From: Anaerolineales bacterium
GTDB lineage: Bacteria > Chloroflexota > Anaerolineae > Anaerolineales > UBA11579
Assembly: GCA_019637755.1 (NCBI GenBank)
Contig: JAHBVC010000002.1
Coordinates: 62,001-126,000 of the forward strand
Reading direction: 5' to 3'
DNA length: 64,000 bases
Shown piece after piece: positions 48,200 to 59,888 of this stretch (position 1 is the first letter of the stretch; each line of letters begins with the position of its first letter). Both the position numbers and the translations under genes were made by a program. The notes beneath the pieces are model-generated. The model saw only the letters and a list, made by a program, of their open reading frames with translations. It ran no database searches and was not told where the DNA came from.

Positions 48200-50077
48200 T
48201 TAGGGCAGCGCCTCTGAGCCAGGCAACCCATCCTCTTCAGAGGGGGCTTCCTCAACCACAAACTGGCGCCAGTCACCATGCACGCCCTCTTCGGTAACGC
48301 CAAAGTAGAAGCGCAGACCGCCATCCACACGCTGCACAAAATCATAGCGATCCTGCTGGCGCTGCACATAATGCTTGAGCAGGCCAAAGTCGCCGCGCCA
48401 CTCTACGGAGAGTTGGCCAACGTCTTTGGGCAGGCCGGCATACTCTGTGATGGCGTAGTGCCACAACTTGCGCGCCGATTTCTCGGTGACGTTGTTGACC
48501 ACCATGTTGTTGCGCAGATCGCGCACGATGTAATAGGCCACCCCGTTGCGATCCTCCTGCGAGACGACTTCCACGCCGGTGCGCGGGGCGTGCTCGGCGC
48601 GGCTGGGCAGCTCAGGCTTGGGCGCCTCAGGCGCTGCGGCAGCCGCCGGCTGCGGCTTGCTGCCGCGGCCATTGCTGGCGGCGCCGTGGCCGTTGCCGCG
48701 CCGGCCCGCACCGCGGCGCGGCTCTTTGCCTGGCTTGGCGGGCGGCTCGGCTTGCGGAGCCGCGCCGGTCACCAGGCGCACGATCTCATCGCGCACGGCC
48801 AGCCCGGTTTCGGCTTCGGTGCGCAAGTAGATCTGGTTATCGTCTACGGCGTAGGGCTGGTCATCGCCGCGCGGCACGATCACGCGCAGCACACTCTTGC
48901 CCTCGCTTTGCAAGGTATCCACCGTGCAGGCCAGCGGCGGGCTGATGCGCTTGCCGATCTCCTGCTCCAGTTGGCGGATCGCCTGGCTGGGGTTGCGCAC
49001 GCCCAGGATCGGTTTGGGCTCGGCGCGTAAGCCAATGAAGAGCGTGCCACCGTTGGTGTTGGCAAAGGCGCATACATCGGCAATGATGGCATTGAGATTG
49101 GTGCGCCCGCTGAGGCTCTCGTGAAACTCCTGCACGATGTTGCTGCCCTGCTCGCGCGCCGAGCGCACAAAGTCAAAATGGGCGCCTTCGGCCTGCTTTT
49201 TGCTTAGGGCCGGGCGCGTGCGCGCAAAGTCGTTGCTTTCAAACAAGGCCTTCAGCGCTTCAAAGCTAGCGGCGGGCAATAGCACTTCCGTCACGCGCCC
49301 GCCGATGCCCAGATTGTTATGGCGCTTGGGGTCATTATCCAAACGATGGGCATCCGAGCCTTGGATGCAGTGCATGCGGCGCGGGTATTCCGGCTTAATG
49401 CCGCTGAAGAAGGCGGCGGTGGAATAGCGCCCACGTTTATCCAGATCGGTCACTTCCAACGCGTGCAGATGCGGGTCTTGCGTGTAAGCGATCTTGGTCT
49501 GGCCGCCGAAGTTGAAGCCGCGCATCGCCACGCCATTAGTGGAGTTGGCATGCGCGGCGATGACGATACCGCCGGCCTCGTGGATGGCCTGGTAGGCGGT
49601 CAGCACATCGGCCGAGGCGCCCACGGTGACGCTGCCGGCATCCAACTGGGTTGAGGGCACATTGAGATCGAGCAGAATGTGCTCGATCTCGCGCAGCGGT
49701 TTCTTGGGGTCAAACAGGCCCAGAATATGAAAGCCGAAGGTGGCGGTGAATTCAAAGCCGGGCAGCACCAGAATTTTGGCGCGCAGGCGTTCGTATTCCT
49801 TCAGGCGCTCTTCTTCTTCCGGCAAGATGCGCTTGAGGCTGCGCAGCATGCGCAACTGTTCGAATTCTTCTTCCATGCGGCGGTAGCCGCTGGCGGTGTT
49901 GTGATCGGCAAAGCCGATGATGTCAAGGCCGCGCTGTTCAGCCCGGCGCAAAATATCCAGGTAGCTGGCTTGCGGCTCCTGGTAATCGCTGGAGGCGGGG
50001 GTATGCAAATGCAGATCCATGGCATACCATTTTTTCCCGCCGCCGCGGGATCGATTTGTTTTCACACTGTCTCCCAT
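48200..50077 (-). CDS. PHP-domain phosphoesterase fused to AlbA_2 (Schlafen-like) domain
   Basis: The 625-residue protein begins with a PHP domain: MDLHLHTPAS (His23, His25), GFADHNTASG (Asp58, His59), LPGFEFTATFGFHILG, VIAAHANS and IQGSDAHRLD carry metal ligands. Residues about 310-430 form an AlbA_2 domain: EFHESLSGRTNLNAIIADVCAFANTNGGTLFIGL is split over about 315-350, followed by VRNPSQAIRQLEQEIGKRISPPL. A Gly/Arg/Ala/Pro linker (about 440-510) precedes a C-terminal domain with VRDLRNNMVVNNVTEKSARKLWHYAITEY. It is the last gene of the Hsp20-Lon-receiver operon. Confidence 0.82.
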   Translation of the reverse strand: MGDSVKTNRSRGGGKKWYAMDLHLHTPASSDYQEPQASYLDILRRAEQRGLDIIGFADHNTASGYRRMEEEFEQLRMLRSLKRILPEEEERLKEYERLRAKILVLPGFEFTATFGFHILGLFDPKKPLREIEHILLDLNVPSTQLDAGSVTVGASADVLTAYQAIHEAGGIVIAAHANSTNGVAMRGFNFGGQTKIAYTQDPHLHALEVTDLDKRGRYSTAAFFSGIKPEYPRRMHCIQGSDAHRLDNDPKRHNNLGIGGRVTEVLLPAASFEALKALFESNDFARTRPALSKKQAEGAHFDFVRSAREQGSNIVQEFHESLSGRTNLNAIIADVCAFANTNGGTLFIGLRAEPKPILGVRNPSQAIRQLEQEIGKRISPPLACTVDTLQSEGKSVLRVIVPRGDDQPYAVDDNQIYLRTEAETGLAVRDEIVRLVTGAAPQAEPPAKPGKEPRRGAGRRGNGHGAASNGRGSKPQPAAAAAPEAPKPELPSRAEHAPRTGVEVVSQEDRNGVAYYIVRDLRNNMVVNNVTEKSARKLWHYAITEYAGLPKDVGQLSVEWRGDFGLLKHYVQRQQDRYDFVQRVDGGLRFYFGVTEEGVHGDWRQFVVEEAPSEEDGLPGSEALP

Positions 50078-50085
50078 ACTACAAC

Positions 50086-50443
50086 TCAGCTCCCCTCGGC
50101 CAGGCGACTGGCCAGCAAATTCACCAACTCATCGGGCATATACGGTTTCTGCAGGAAATCATCGGCGCCGCGTTGCAACGCCTCTTCGCCATAATCGATG
50201 CCCGAGGTGAGCAGAACATACACATTGTTGAAATCAGGCTGGCGGCGCAGCGCTTCGACCAAGTCCATGCCATTTGCGCCGCGCAAATTCACATCAGCCA
50301 CGATCGCATCCGCCGGGTTGGCGCGCAGCTCGCCGCTGAGATTGTTGAAATCGGTCAGCCGGTGGACCTGGTAGCCCTCAAAGTGCAGCAGATCGTGCAC
50401 CAACTGGTAGAGCATCTCTTCGTCCTCGAGCACCAGGATGGTT

Positions 50444-50451
<8 letters not shown>
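50086..50451 (-). CDS. Stand-alone response-regulator receiver protein
   Basis: The 121-residue protein is a single receiver domain: [18 protein letters not shown], the phosphorylated Asp in [20 protein letters not shown], the Ser/Thr switch in [10 protein letters not shown] and the Lys in [13 protein letters not shown]. There is no output domain. It overlaps the lon stop by 8 nt (ATG at 50451), so the longer frame to 50679 is a shadow. No histidine kinase is near. It could affect Lon or the PHP protein by contact. Confidence 0.88.
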
Positions 50452-53118
<2,667 letters not shown>

Positions 53119-53119
<1 letters not shown>

Positions 53120-53538
53120 TAGGATGCTCTCTCTTTCGGTAGGGTCACGATCAAAAATCCATCACGGTAGTTGGCGGCGATGTGCTCACTATCCACCGGT
53201 CCGGGCAGCTGCAAAGCGCTCAGAAATTCGCCGAAGCGCACTTCCATCTGGTGGTAGGCGGCTTCGTGTGCCGGCTGGCTGGCGGGCAGTTGGCGCACAC
53301 CATAAATAGCCATCTCGCGCCCCTCGATGGCAATGCTCAATTCGCCCTCCTGCATACCGGCCACCTCGACGCGCACCAGGTAGGCTTGCGCAGTCTCAAG
53401 CAGGTCAGTGGGCGGGCGCCACAGGTGTGGCCGCGCCGCCCACTGGCGTGAGAAGGCGGTGATCAGGCGGAAGTGCACCTCCTGAGAGTCTTCCCAGGCG
53501 GAGCGAGCCGTTAAATTGTCCAGTTCAGTTTCGTGCAT
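53119..53538 (-). CDS. Hsp20/alpha-crystallin family small heat-shock protein
   Basis: The 139-residue protein has the alpha-crystallin core: [43 protein letters not shown] (near 42-85), [40 protein letters not shown] (near 95-135). It binds unfolding proteins. Its coupling to lon (one-base overlap) places a holdase and a protease in one unit. Confidence 0.9.
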
Positions 53539-53589
53539 GTACTGCGATGGAGCGTTGGCACCGGGCGGCGGGCCGCCGGCGCCCTGAGC

Positions 53590-54111
53590 TTAGACGCCGA
53601 GCGCAGCCTGCGCCGCCGCCAGCACGCTGGCGTAGTCCGGCTGGTCACCCAGGGCCTTCATGTAGTCTGCGTAGACTACCTTGCCGGCGCGGTCCACCAC
53701 AAATACGGCGCGGCGCAGGATACGGCGCTCTTTGATCAGCGTACCGTAGGCTTCACCAAAATTGGTATCGTAAGCGTCCGAATACAGGGTGACGCGTTCG
53801 ATGCCGTTGGCGGCGCACCAGTTGTTGAGGGTGAACGGCAGATCGGTGCTCACGGTCACAATTGCAATGTCGGGGTCAAGGGCAGCGGCTTCTTCGTTGA
53901 AGCGCTTGGTTTCGGTCTCGCAGACACCCGTAGACAGCGAAGGCACGGCGGCAATAATACGCACTTTGCCTTCGGTAGCCTGGAGTACATCCACTACCGA
54001 CCAATCCTTGGCGCGCAGCGTAAATGCCGGCGCCTGCTGGCCCACTTCAATATCGGGGCCTACAATCGTTACGTCCTGCCCAGCCAGTTGCAATAAACCG
54101 ATGCGTTCCAT
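53590..54111 (-). CDS. tpx: Thiol peroxidase (Tpx)
   Basis: The 173-residue peroxiredoxin has APAFTLRAKDWSVVDVL, IAAVPSLSTGVCETETKRFNEEAA with the peroxidatic Cys, and the resolving Cys likely in NNWCAANG. The C-terminal ADYMKALGDQPDYASVLAAAQ is also Tpx-like. It reduces peroxides with thioredoxin. Two ATGs follow AGGAGA; the second (54111) has the better spacing. The typical T-x-x-C motif is present. Confidence 0.92.
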   Translation of the reverse strand: MERIGLLQLAGQDVTIVGPDIEVGQQAPAFTLRAKDWSVVDVLQATEGKVRIIAAVPSLSTGVCETETKRFNEEAAALDPDIAIVTVSTDLPFTLNNWCAANGIERVTLYSDAYDTNFGEAYGTLIKERRILRRAVFVVDRAGKVVYADYMKALGDQPDYASVLAAAQAALGV

Positions 54112-54234
54112 CATTCTCCTATCCAAATATATACTCAGGTCTCAATATGCACTATAGACGCCGACCTGTGGCCTTATTTTACCTGCCTGCACGCGGCTTT
54201 TTGTCTTGACTTGTGCAGGTAGAATAACGCCGGT

Positions 54235-55413
54235 ATGCGCAAACTCGCCTGGTGGCAACATGGTTTACTGGCTCTGCTTGTAGCGGCGGTGATCTTCGCC
54301 GTCTTCACCCTGTTTTTAGAGCACATGCCCGACCCCGAGGATTTCAGCCCGCAGGTCTACTTTGTGGCCTGCCTGCTGCTGCTGGCGGGCAGCCTGCGCT
54401 TGCAGCGCGCCGGCCGGCACCCGCTGCAATGGGCGTATTGGTTGCTGCTGGCGCTGTGCGTGCTGATCTTTCTGGATGAAATTGCCTACGGCGTTGAGCT
54501 GCTCGGCTTTCAGCCGATCTATATTGAGCGCTATCACTTCTATATTCGCGATCTGCATAGCTCGATCGGCTTTGTGCAGGGCGTGGTGGGCGAATGGCTG
54601 CAGCAAGGCGGCTGGAATGCTGGCTTGTTCGCTGGGCTGCTGCAGCTGAACGCCGCCTTGGCCGCGGCGCTGCTGCTGCTGTGGTGGCTGATGCGCCGCG
54701 GCCTGCCCAGTGGCGACGAAGCCGCCTGGCGGCTGCGCATGCTGCGCGTGGCCGCAGGGGCCAGCCTGCTGGCCAGCCTGGCCGCCCTGCTCTACCTGCT
54801 GCAACTGCCGGCAGACCCCAAGCATGGCGTGTGGCTAGGCTTCTCTGTGGCGCGGCTGGGCGGCCTGCTGCTGCTGGCCGCGGCCGCGGGCCTGGCGGGC
54901 TGGGCCCTCAGGGCCCTGCGCCCAGGCCAGGCGGCCCCGGCCTGGCTGGCGCGGCGCCTGCCCGGCGGGCTGCAGTGGCTGCTGGCGGCGATCGTGCTGG
55001 CGGCGCTATATTTCCAGTTCCGCGCCGGCTTCCTCTCCATGTACGATGAGCTTACCCGCCTGGCACGCCAGCTCCCCTTGGTGCTGTGGGCGCAGGCGCA
55101 GGCGCTGCTGGCCTGGCTGGCGCTGCTGCTCTGGAACGGCCGCCTGCGCCGCTCGCTGGGCGCCAGCCTGCGCAGCCTGCTGCAGGCTCTGCGGCAGAAC
55201 CCGGCATTTATCTATGTGCTGGTGGCGTTGGGGCTGATCCTAATAGCGCAGTTGATCGATCAGAATTACCTGCCATTGAACAACTATATTTCCACCCCCA
55301 ATTATTACATTCACGACTGGGCGATCTGGACCGAAGAGACCTTTGAGATGATCGGGGCCTTCCTGTTCGCGCTGGCGGCGCTGGTGATGCCGCGCACGCC
55401 ATCCCAAGGTTGA
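54235..55413 (+). CDS. Polytopic membrane protein of unknown family
   Basis: The 392-residue protein has about nine to ten hydrophobic helices, the first at residues 9-29. Notable outer or loop segments are DEIAYGVELLGFQPIYIERYHFYIRDLHSS near 85 and a second charged loop DQNYLPLNNYISTPNYYIHDW near 345. Acidic and aromatic residues in these loops suggest a substrate site, but no known motif was found. It lies between the tpx gene (divergent) and the HPr gene (convergent). Confidence 0.65.
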   Translation: MRKLAWWQHGLLALLVAAVIFAVFTLFLEHMPDPEDFSPQVYFVACLLLLAGSLRLQRAGRHPLQWAYWLLLALCVLIFLDEIAYGVELLGFQPIYIERYHFYIRDLHSSIGFVQGVVGEWLQQGGWNAGLFAGLLQLNAALAAALLLLWWLMRRGLPSGDEAAWRLRMLRVAAGASLLASLAALLYLLQLPADPKHGVWLGFSVARLGGLLLLAAAAGLAGWALRALRPGQAAPAWLARRLPGGLQWLLAAIVLAALYFQFRAGFLSMYDELTRLARQLPLVLWAQAQALLAWLALLLWNGRLRRSLGASLRSLLQALRQNPAFIYVLVALGLILIAQLIDQNYLPLNNYISTPNYYIHDWAIWTEETFEMIGAFLFALAALVMPRTPSQG

Positions 55414-55414
55414 G

Positions 55415-55687
55415 CTAAACGGCGAAATCGCTCTCGACCAATTGGCGCAAGGCCGCGGCGGCCTCGGCTTCATCTTCCCCATAAATTTGCAGCTCGATCA
55501 CCTGGCCTTTGCCCACGCCGAGCGTAAGCACGCTGAGGATGCTTTTGGCATTCACCCAGGCCGAGGCGCTGGTGAGGTTGCGAATCTGCACATCCGCTTT
55601 GAATTTGGCGGCCTGCTGCACAAACTGAGCAGCGGGGCGGGCGTGTAAGCCCACCTCATTGATGATGGTGAGTTCCAGCGTGGTCAC
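55415..55687 (-). CDS. ptsH: HPr phosphocarrier protein of the PTS
   Basis: The 90-residue protein has the phospho-His site EVGLHARPAAQFV (His15-type) and the regulatory-serine region NAKSILSVLTLGVGKGQ (Ser46-type), as in HPr. It takes phosphate from enzyme I and gives it to EIIA. It is last in the PTS operon, with its ATG inside the previous gene's stop. No ptsI or HPr kinase gene is in the window, so enzyme I must be coded elsewhere. Confidence 0.93.
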   Translation of the reverse strand: MTTLELTIINEVGLHARPAAQFVQQAAKFKADVQIRNLTSASAWVNAKSILSVLTLGVGKGQVIELQIYGEDEAEAAAALRQLVESDFAV

Positions 55688-56076
55688 GATAGCTTCCTTT
55701 GCATGCGTTCCAATGTGCGCTCGGCCGCCAGACGGGTCTGGCGCGGGTCTAGCAAGCGTTCGGCGTTCTCGGCGGTGCAGGCGTGCAAGCGCAAGTGGCC
55801 GCGGCGGGTGAGCCAGGGGAAGCGCAAGCCGGCCACCGCCGCCGACCAGTTAAGCCGCAGGGTCTGCGGCAGCACCAGGCGGCCATCCTCGCCAGGCTTG
55901 GCGCCGGCCAGCAGGGCGGCGATGGCCTGCTGCTGCACATGATCGTAATTGCGCCAAGCCAGCAGCACCACTACGCCATAGGCGACGAAGAGCAGGTTCA
56001 CCCAGCTATTGGCCTGATACCAGGCCAATAACGGTGGGCCCCATTCGCCGGTCAGGCTGAGCAACCAGGCGCTCAC
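55684..56076 (-). CDS. Small membrane protein within the PTS operon
   Basis: The 130-residue protein has a N-terminal hydrophobic helix region (LLFVAYGVVVLLAWRNY) and then a basic, helical cytoplasmic region with AAVAGLRFPWLTRRGHLRLHACTAENAERLLDPRQ. I recognise no family. It overlaps both neighbours by 4 nt, ATGA fashion, so it is firmly part of the operon. Confidence 0.7.
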   Translation of the reverse strand: MSAWLLSLTGEWGPPLLAWYQANSWVNLLFVAYGVVVLLAWRNYDHVQQQAIAALLAGAKPGEDGRLVLPQTLRLNWSAAVAGLRFPWLTRRGHLRLHACTAENAERLLDPRQTRLAAERTLERMQRKLS

Positions 56077-56558
56077 CGCCCCACCCCTTTGGCGGCATCG
56101 ACCAATTGCAACGCGGCCTGCACATCCTGCACATCGCTGGCCGCCACCAGGCGGGCCACGATGCGCGGGTTTTGCAACAGCACCGCCACCTGGCCAAGCG
56201 CCTCGATCTGCGATTTCGGATCGTTGAGCGCCAGCATCACCACCAGACGCACGGCCACTTCTTCCTCTTTGTTGACCATGTTGCGAAAGCTGACCGGCTG
56301 GCTGAGGGTGGCCAGCGCCAGGGCCGAGCTCTCGACATATTCAAGATCAACGTGCGGCAAGGCGGCGTTGTATTCGCCGGCCAGGGCCAGCCCGGTGGGC
56401 ATTTTGCGTTCGCGTTCAAGCGTGGCTTCTACAAAGCCGTCTTTCACTTTGCCAGCCGCTTGCAGGCCGCCGCCCAGGCAGCGGATAACCTCTTCGGCTG
56501 ATTGCGCCTCCACGTTCAGGTGAATGGCTTCAGGGGCGAGAAGATCAAAAATGCTCAT
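56073..56558 (-). CDS. PTS EIIA subunit, galactitol/fructose type (SgcA-like)
   Basis: The 161-residue protein has the EIIA-2 pattern: EEVIRCLGGGLQAAGKVKDGFVEATLERERKMPTGLAL, and the phospho-His in NAALPHVDLEYV (near residue 70), then NMVNKEEEVAVRLVVMLALNDPKSQIEAL. It carries phosphate from HPr to EIIB. The true start is 56558 (MSIFDLLAPEAI); a longer frame runs into the epimerase gene. Confidence 0.9.
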   Translation of the reverse strand: MSIFDLLAPEAIHLNVEAQSAEEVIRCLGGGLQAAGKVKDGFVEATLERERKMPTGLALAGEYNAALPHVDLEYVESSALALATLSQPVSFRNMVNKEEEVAVRLVVMLALNDPKSQIEALGQVAVLLQNPRIVARLVAASDVQDVQAALQLVDAAKGVGR

Positions 56559-57217
56559 GGGTGTAGTGCCTTTTGCAGTTTCGCGAGATTGGTGCTGATC
56601 TGCCCAGCGGCAAACACCGCCCGGCCGGCGACGACCTGGCCGGCGCCGGCCTGCACTGCCGCGGCGATGGTGGCGGCATCGATGCCACCATCCGCCACGA
56701 TGGCCAGGTGCGGGGCGTGGTGCTGCGCCCAGCGGCGCGCCGCCTCTACTTTGGCCAGCACCTGGGGCAGAAAGGGCATATCTGGCTCTTCTGGCTCGCT
56801 GGTGAGCAGGATGACGAAATCCAAACAATCCGCCAGGTACTCCAAGGCAGGCCAGGGGGTCTTAGGGTTAAAAGCCAGCCCGGCGCGCAGGCCGTGCTGG
56901 CGAATCATCTGTAGGTGGCGGCGTGGGTAGGCACTGGCCTCGTAATGGAAGCTGATCGCGCTGGCACCCGCGGCGGCCACCCAGGCAATCACTTCCTCCG
57001 GGTTGGAGACCATCAGGTGCACATCGAGGGCGAAGCGCCCATCGCCGTGCAGGTGCGCGATCAAGCGCGTGCCCAGGTTCATCACCGGCACAAAGTGGCC
57101 ATCTTCAATGTCCACATGCAGGGTGCGAATGCCCGCAGCGTACAGCTCGGCCAGCGCCGGCTGCAAATCCAGCAGCGGCGCCGAGACGATCGATGGCAGC
57201 ACTTGCACCGTAGCCAT
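56555..57217 (-). CDS. Ribulose-phosphate 3-epimerase family protein (SgcE-like)
   Basis: The 220-residue TIM barrel has LPSIVSAPLLDLQPAL, LHVDIEDGHFVPVMNLG (metal His and Asp), LDVHLMVSNPEEVI, AISFHYEAS, AGLAFNPKTPW and VADGGIDAATIAAAVQAGAGQVVAGRAVF. These match Rpe, but its place in the operon fits a paralogue like SgcE that works on a PTS-imported pentose or hexulose phosphate. It overlaps the EIIA gene by 4 nt. Confidence 0.88.
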   Translation of the reverse strand: MATVQVLPSIVSAPLLDLQPALAELYAAGIRTLHVDIEDGHFVPVMNLGTRLIAHLHGDGRFALDVHLMVSNPEEVIAWVAAAGASAISFHYEASAYPRRHLQMIRQHGLRAGLAFNPKTPWPALEYLADCLDFVILLTSEPEEPDMPFLPQVLAKVEAARRWAQHHAPHLAIVADGGIDAATIAAAVQAGAGQVVAGRAVFAAGQISTNLAKLQKALHP

Positions 57218-57222
57218 GGGTA

Positions 57223-58029
57223 TCAGCCGCGAATTTTGCGCACAACCGTCATGAACTCTTCGACCCGCTGGGGGTCTACCGGGTTCCAGATGTAGTTATC
57301 ACGCTTGAAGGTGGTGCCGACCACAACGCCATCGGCGGCGGCCAGTTGCTGCTGCACGTTGGCCAGGCGCACCCCGGTGTTGGCAAACACGGGCACCTCG
57401 CCCACCACAGCCTTCACTTCTTCCAGCGCTTGCTGCGAAGTTTCCTTGCCGGCGGTGAGGCCGGAGACGCACAGCGCATCCGGGCGGGCATTGAACGCGG
57501 TGGAGCGGGCAATTTCGGCCAGCGGGCGGCCGCCGAGGTAGACGGCGGCTTCGGGCACAATGTTGAAGAGCAGGCGTACATCCTGCGCGCCAATGGCGTG
57601 CTGGTGGCGCACGATCTTGCCGGCGTTGGTGTTCCACAAGCCGAAATCGCTGGCGTATACGCCGGTGAAGATCTCACGCACGAAGGACGCGCCCACCGCT
57701 TTGGCCAAGTCCAGCGAGGCGTACGGATCCCACAAGACGTTGACGCCGAAGGGAATACGCACCTGGTGCAATAGCTCGCCGATCACACGCGCCATGCAGG
57801 CCACGGTGATCTGCTCGACATCGGTGAGATACGGAAGGCTGGCCTCATTGGAGAACATCACCGCATCGACCCCGCCGGCCTGGAGTGCCTCCAGGTCGGC
57901 ACGCACATGCTCGATGATGTAGCCCATGCCCTTCTCGGCGTCATAGCCGGGGTCCCCTGGCAGCGGCGGCATATGCACCATGGCAATCACCGGTTTCGTG
58001 GTTTTGAAGAGATCGTTAATCCAGCTCAT
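57223..58029 (-). CDS. BtpA/SgcQ-family TIM-barrel protein
   Basis: The 268-residue protein starts MSWINDLFKTTKPVIAMVHMPPLPGDPGYD and has DAVMFSNEASLPYLTDV, PFGVNVLWDPYASLDLAKAVGASFVREIFTGVYASDFG, and PVFANTGVRLANVQQQLAAADGVVVGT, all BtpA/SgcQ family. In E. coli the related gene sgcQ lies in a PTS operon with an epimerase, as here. The reaction is not established. The frame extends upstream past 58029, but the family begins at this ATG. Confidence 0.88.
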   Translation of the reverse strand: MSWINDLFKTTKPVIAMVHMPPLPGDPGYDAEKGMGYIIEHVRADLEALQAGGVDAVMFSNEASLPYLTDVEQITVACMARVIGELLHQVRIPFGVNVLWDPYASLDLAKAVGASFVREIFTGVYASDFGLWNTNAGKIVRHQHAIGAQDVRLLFNIVPEAAVYLGGRPLAEIARSTAFNARPDALCVSGLTAGKETSQQALEEVKAVVGEVPVFANTGVRLANVQQQLAAADGVVVGTTFKRDNYIWNPVDPQRVEEFMTVVRKIRG

Positions 58030-58070
58030 TTCCGTTTCGTCCTCGCAGAACAATGATTTACTCCCCGTCT

Positions 58071-58099
58071 GGCGGGGGGTGAGGGGAATCACCCCCGCC
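58071..58099. terminator. Intercistronic hairpin between EIIC and SgcQ-like genes
   Basis: GGCGGGGGGTGA pairs with TCACCCCCGCC (11 bp, one bulged G) around GGGGAA. It has no U-tract. It may set the ratio of the transporter and the downstream enzymes. Confidence 0.55.
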
Positions 58100-58126
58100 G
58101 CGCGGGATGCTTCAGTACAACTGGGC

Positions 58127-59479
58127 TTAGGCGCCCAGCGGGTACTTGCGTTTGAGCCAGTACAGGCCGCCGAGCAGCACGAGGCTGACGACGACTGCGA
58201 TGGCCGCAGGGGATTGGAACAGGTAGTACAGACCGTAGGAGACAGGCATGGCGCCATCGCTCATCACGGTGTAGGCGCCAAAGCCGGCCGGAATGTCGAG
58301 GCCGGCGGCGCTGCTGTTGACCAACTGGGTGACCGCGGGGGCCAGCAAGGTGGTGAAGATCAGGCCAACGCCCATGACGATGGCACCGAGCAGCGTGGTG
58401 AGGATCACATCGCCGGCCACGAGGGGCGCCAGCAACGCGGCCACGAACACACCATCGGCCAAGTCAATGAACGGCAGGGTGCGGTTGCCCAGCGGGGAAA
58501 GCGCCAGGGCCAGCAGGATCTCGACCGGCACCATCAGCAGGCCAGCGGCGATCACGGTGGGGTTACCCGCCAGAATGGCCGAGTCCATACCGATGTAAAA
58601 CTCACGCTTGCCAAAACGCTTGGCCATGAACTTGCGGGCGGCTTCGGCCACCGGGGTGAGCGCCTCGACCAGGATGGCCACCATGCGCGGGATCAAAAGC
58701 ATCACCGCGGCGATGTTGACGGCAGTGAGGATGACATCGGTGGCCGACTGGCCGGCGAAGAAGGCCAGCAGCAAACCGATCACGAAGCCCAGCACCATCG
58801 GCTCGCCGATGAGGCCAAGGCGTTTGCGAATGGTGTCGGGATCGACATTCATCTTGGCCAGGAACGGGATGCGCTTGAACAACGCCGCGAAGGGCGCAGC
58901 CAGGAGCATGTAGCTGGCGGACTGCAGATGGGGGATGGAGATACCGGGGATCTTGAAGTGCTTCTGCACCAAGGGAGCAGACCAATCCGCCAGGAACAAA
59001 GCCACCACCAGCGAGAAGGCCGCGGCGTACAGCGCCAGGGCGAAGCTGCCAGTGACATAGTGAACGATGGCGCCGACGAAGGCCATATGCCAGAAGTTCC
59101 AGATATCCACATCGAGGGTCTGCGTCAGGCCAAGCGCCAGCAGCACCAGGTTGAGCACAATGCCCAAGGGGATGATCAGGTTGCCGACGGGGGTACCGAA
59201 GGCCAGCGCCGAGGCGGCCGGCCAACCGATATCGATCACGTCGAGGCCGGTGCCGGTGTTCTGCGCAAAGGCTTCACCGATGACACTCACCGTGCTGCCC
59301 AACAGGCCCACGGTGAGGAAGATGCCGACGAAGGCCACCGCGGTCATCAGACCGCTGCGGATGGCGCTATCCCATTTTTGACCGAGGATCACACCGAGAA
59401 TGGCGATCACCACGGGCAGCACGATCAATGGACCGAGTGCATTAAGGAATTCGCCAATTGAGGTAAGAAAACCTTCCAT
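58127..59479 (-). CDS. PTS EIIC subunit, galactitol type (SgcC/GatC-like permease)
   Basis: The 450-residue protein has about ten membrane helices and galactitol-EIIC motifs: LNALGPLIVLPVVIAILGVILGQKWDSAIRSGL, DIGWPAASALAFGTPVGNLIIPLGI, DIWNFWHMAFVGAIVHY, FYIGMDSAILAGNPTVIAAGL and LPFIDLADGVFVAALL. It brings a polyol or sugar into the cell with phosphorylation. EIIB lies directly upstream and the downstream genes include EIIA and HPr. Confidence 0.93.
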   Translation of the reverse strand: MEGFLTSIGEFLNALGPLIVLPVVIAILGVILGQKWDSAIRSGLMTAVAFVGIFLTVGLLGSTVSVIGEAFAQNTGTGLDVIDIGWPAASALAFGTPVGNLIIPLGIVLNLVLLALGLTQTLDVDIWNFWHMAFVGAIVHYVTGSFALALYAAAFSLVVALFLADWSAPLVQKHFKIPGISIPHLQSASYMLLAAPFAALFKRIPFLAKMNVDPDTIRKRLGLIGEPMVLGFVIGLLLAFFAGQSATDVILTAVNIAAVMLLIPRMVAILVEALTPVAEAARKFMAKRFGKREFYIGMDSAILAGNPTVIAAGLLMVPVEILLALALSPLGNRTLPFIDLADGVFVAALLAPLVAGDVILTTLLGAIVMGVGLIFTTLLAPAVTQLVNSSAAGLDIPAGFGAYTVMSDGAMPVSYGLYYLFQSPAAIAVVVSLVLLGGLYWLKRKYPLGA

Positions 59480-59497
59480 AGCTTGATTTCTCCTTTG

Positions 59498-59788
59498 TTA
59501 TTCCTGCTTCTTGAGTACGACAGCTAGTTCACTCAACGTTTCTTCCTGGCCAACCCCAGTGATCAGTGAAATGCCATTGATCACCGGCACCAACGAATGA
59601 AATTCTTGCGGAATCTCCGTGGTGGCCACGATCACATCGGCATCCACGCGATCAGGCGAGATCTCCGTCACGCGATATTGATTGACGATGGCGGCGATAT
59701 GTTCCTCCTCCAGGAAACTCTCCACCTTCAACCGCATCATGGTTGAGGTGGCGATCCCAGTGGCGCACACAACCCAAACTTTCTTCAT
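59498..59788 (-). CDS. PTS EIIB subunit, galactitol type (SgcB/GatB-like)
   Basis: The 96-residue protein has the phospho-cysteine loop VWVVCATGIATSTMMRLKVE (Cys8) at the N-terminus and the fold of GatB-type subunits (DADVIVATTEIP, VPVINGISLITGVGQEETL). It receives phosphate from EIIA and gives it to the sugar in EIIC. AAGGAG precedes the ATG. It is the first gene of the operon. Confidence 0.93.
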   Translation of the reverse strand: MKKVWVVCATGIATSTMMRLKVESFLEEEHIAAIVNQYRVTEISPDRVDADVIVATTEIPQEFHSLVPVINGISLITGVGQEETLSELAVVLKKQE

Positions 59789-59802
59789 AACAGTACTCCT
59801 TC

Positions 59803-59815
59803 ACCCAAATTGGGT
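59803..59815. promoter_or_regulatory. Short palindrome in the PTS operon leader
   Basis: ACCCAAATTGGGT is a perfect palindrome centred on one base, just upstream of the EIIB ribosome binding site. No good promoter boxes were seen in the 100-nt gap between the DeoR stop and EIIB. Confidence 0.3.
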
Positions 59816-59888
59816 TGGCAGGAAACGATTTTTGTGAACCGATCTTGACACTCTGCTCTTACGCGTCACCTCCTCCTCCCACACACAT

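Noticed and set aside
57980-59461. 493-codon rightward ORF across the EIIC gene
   Set aside because: Antisense shadow, His/Gln/Asp/Arg-rich composition typical of reversed hydrophobic codons.
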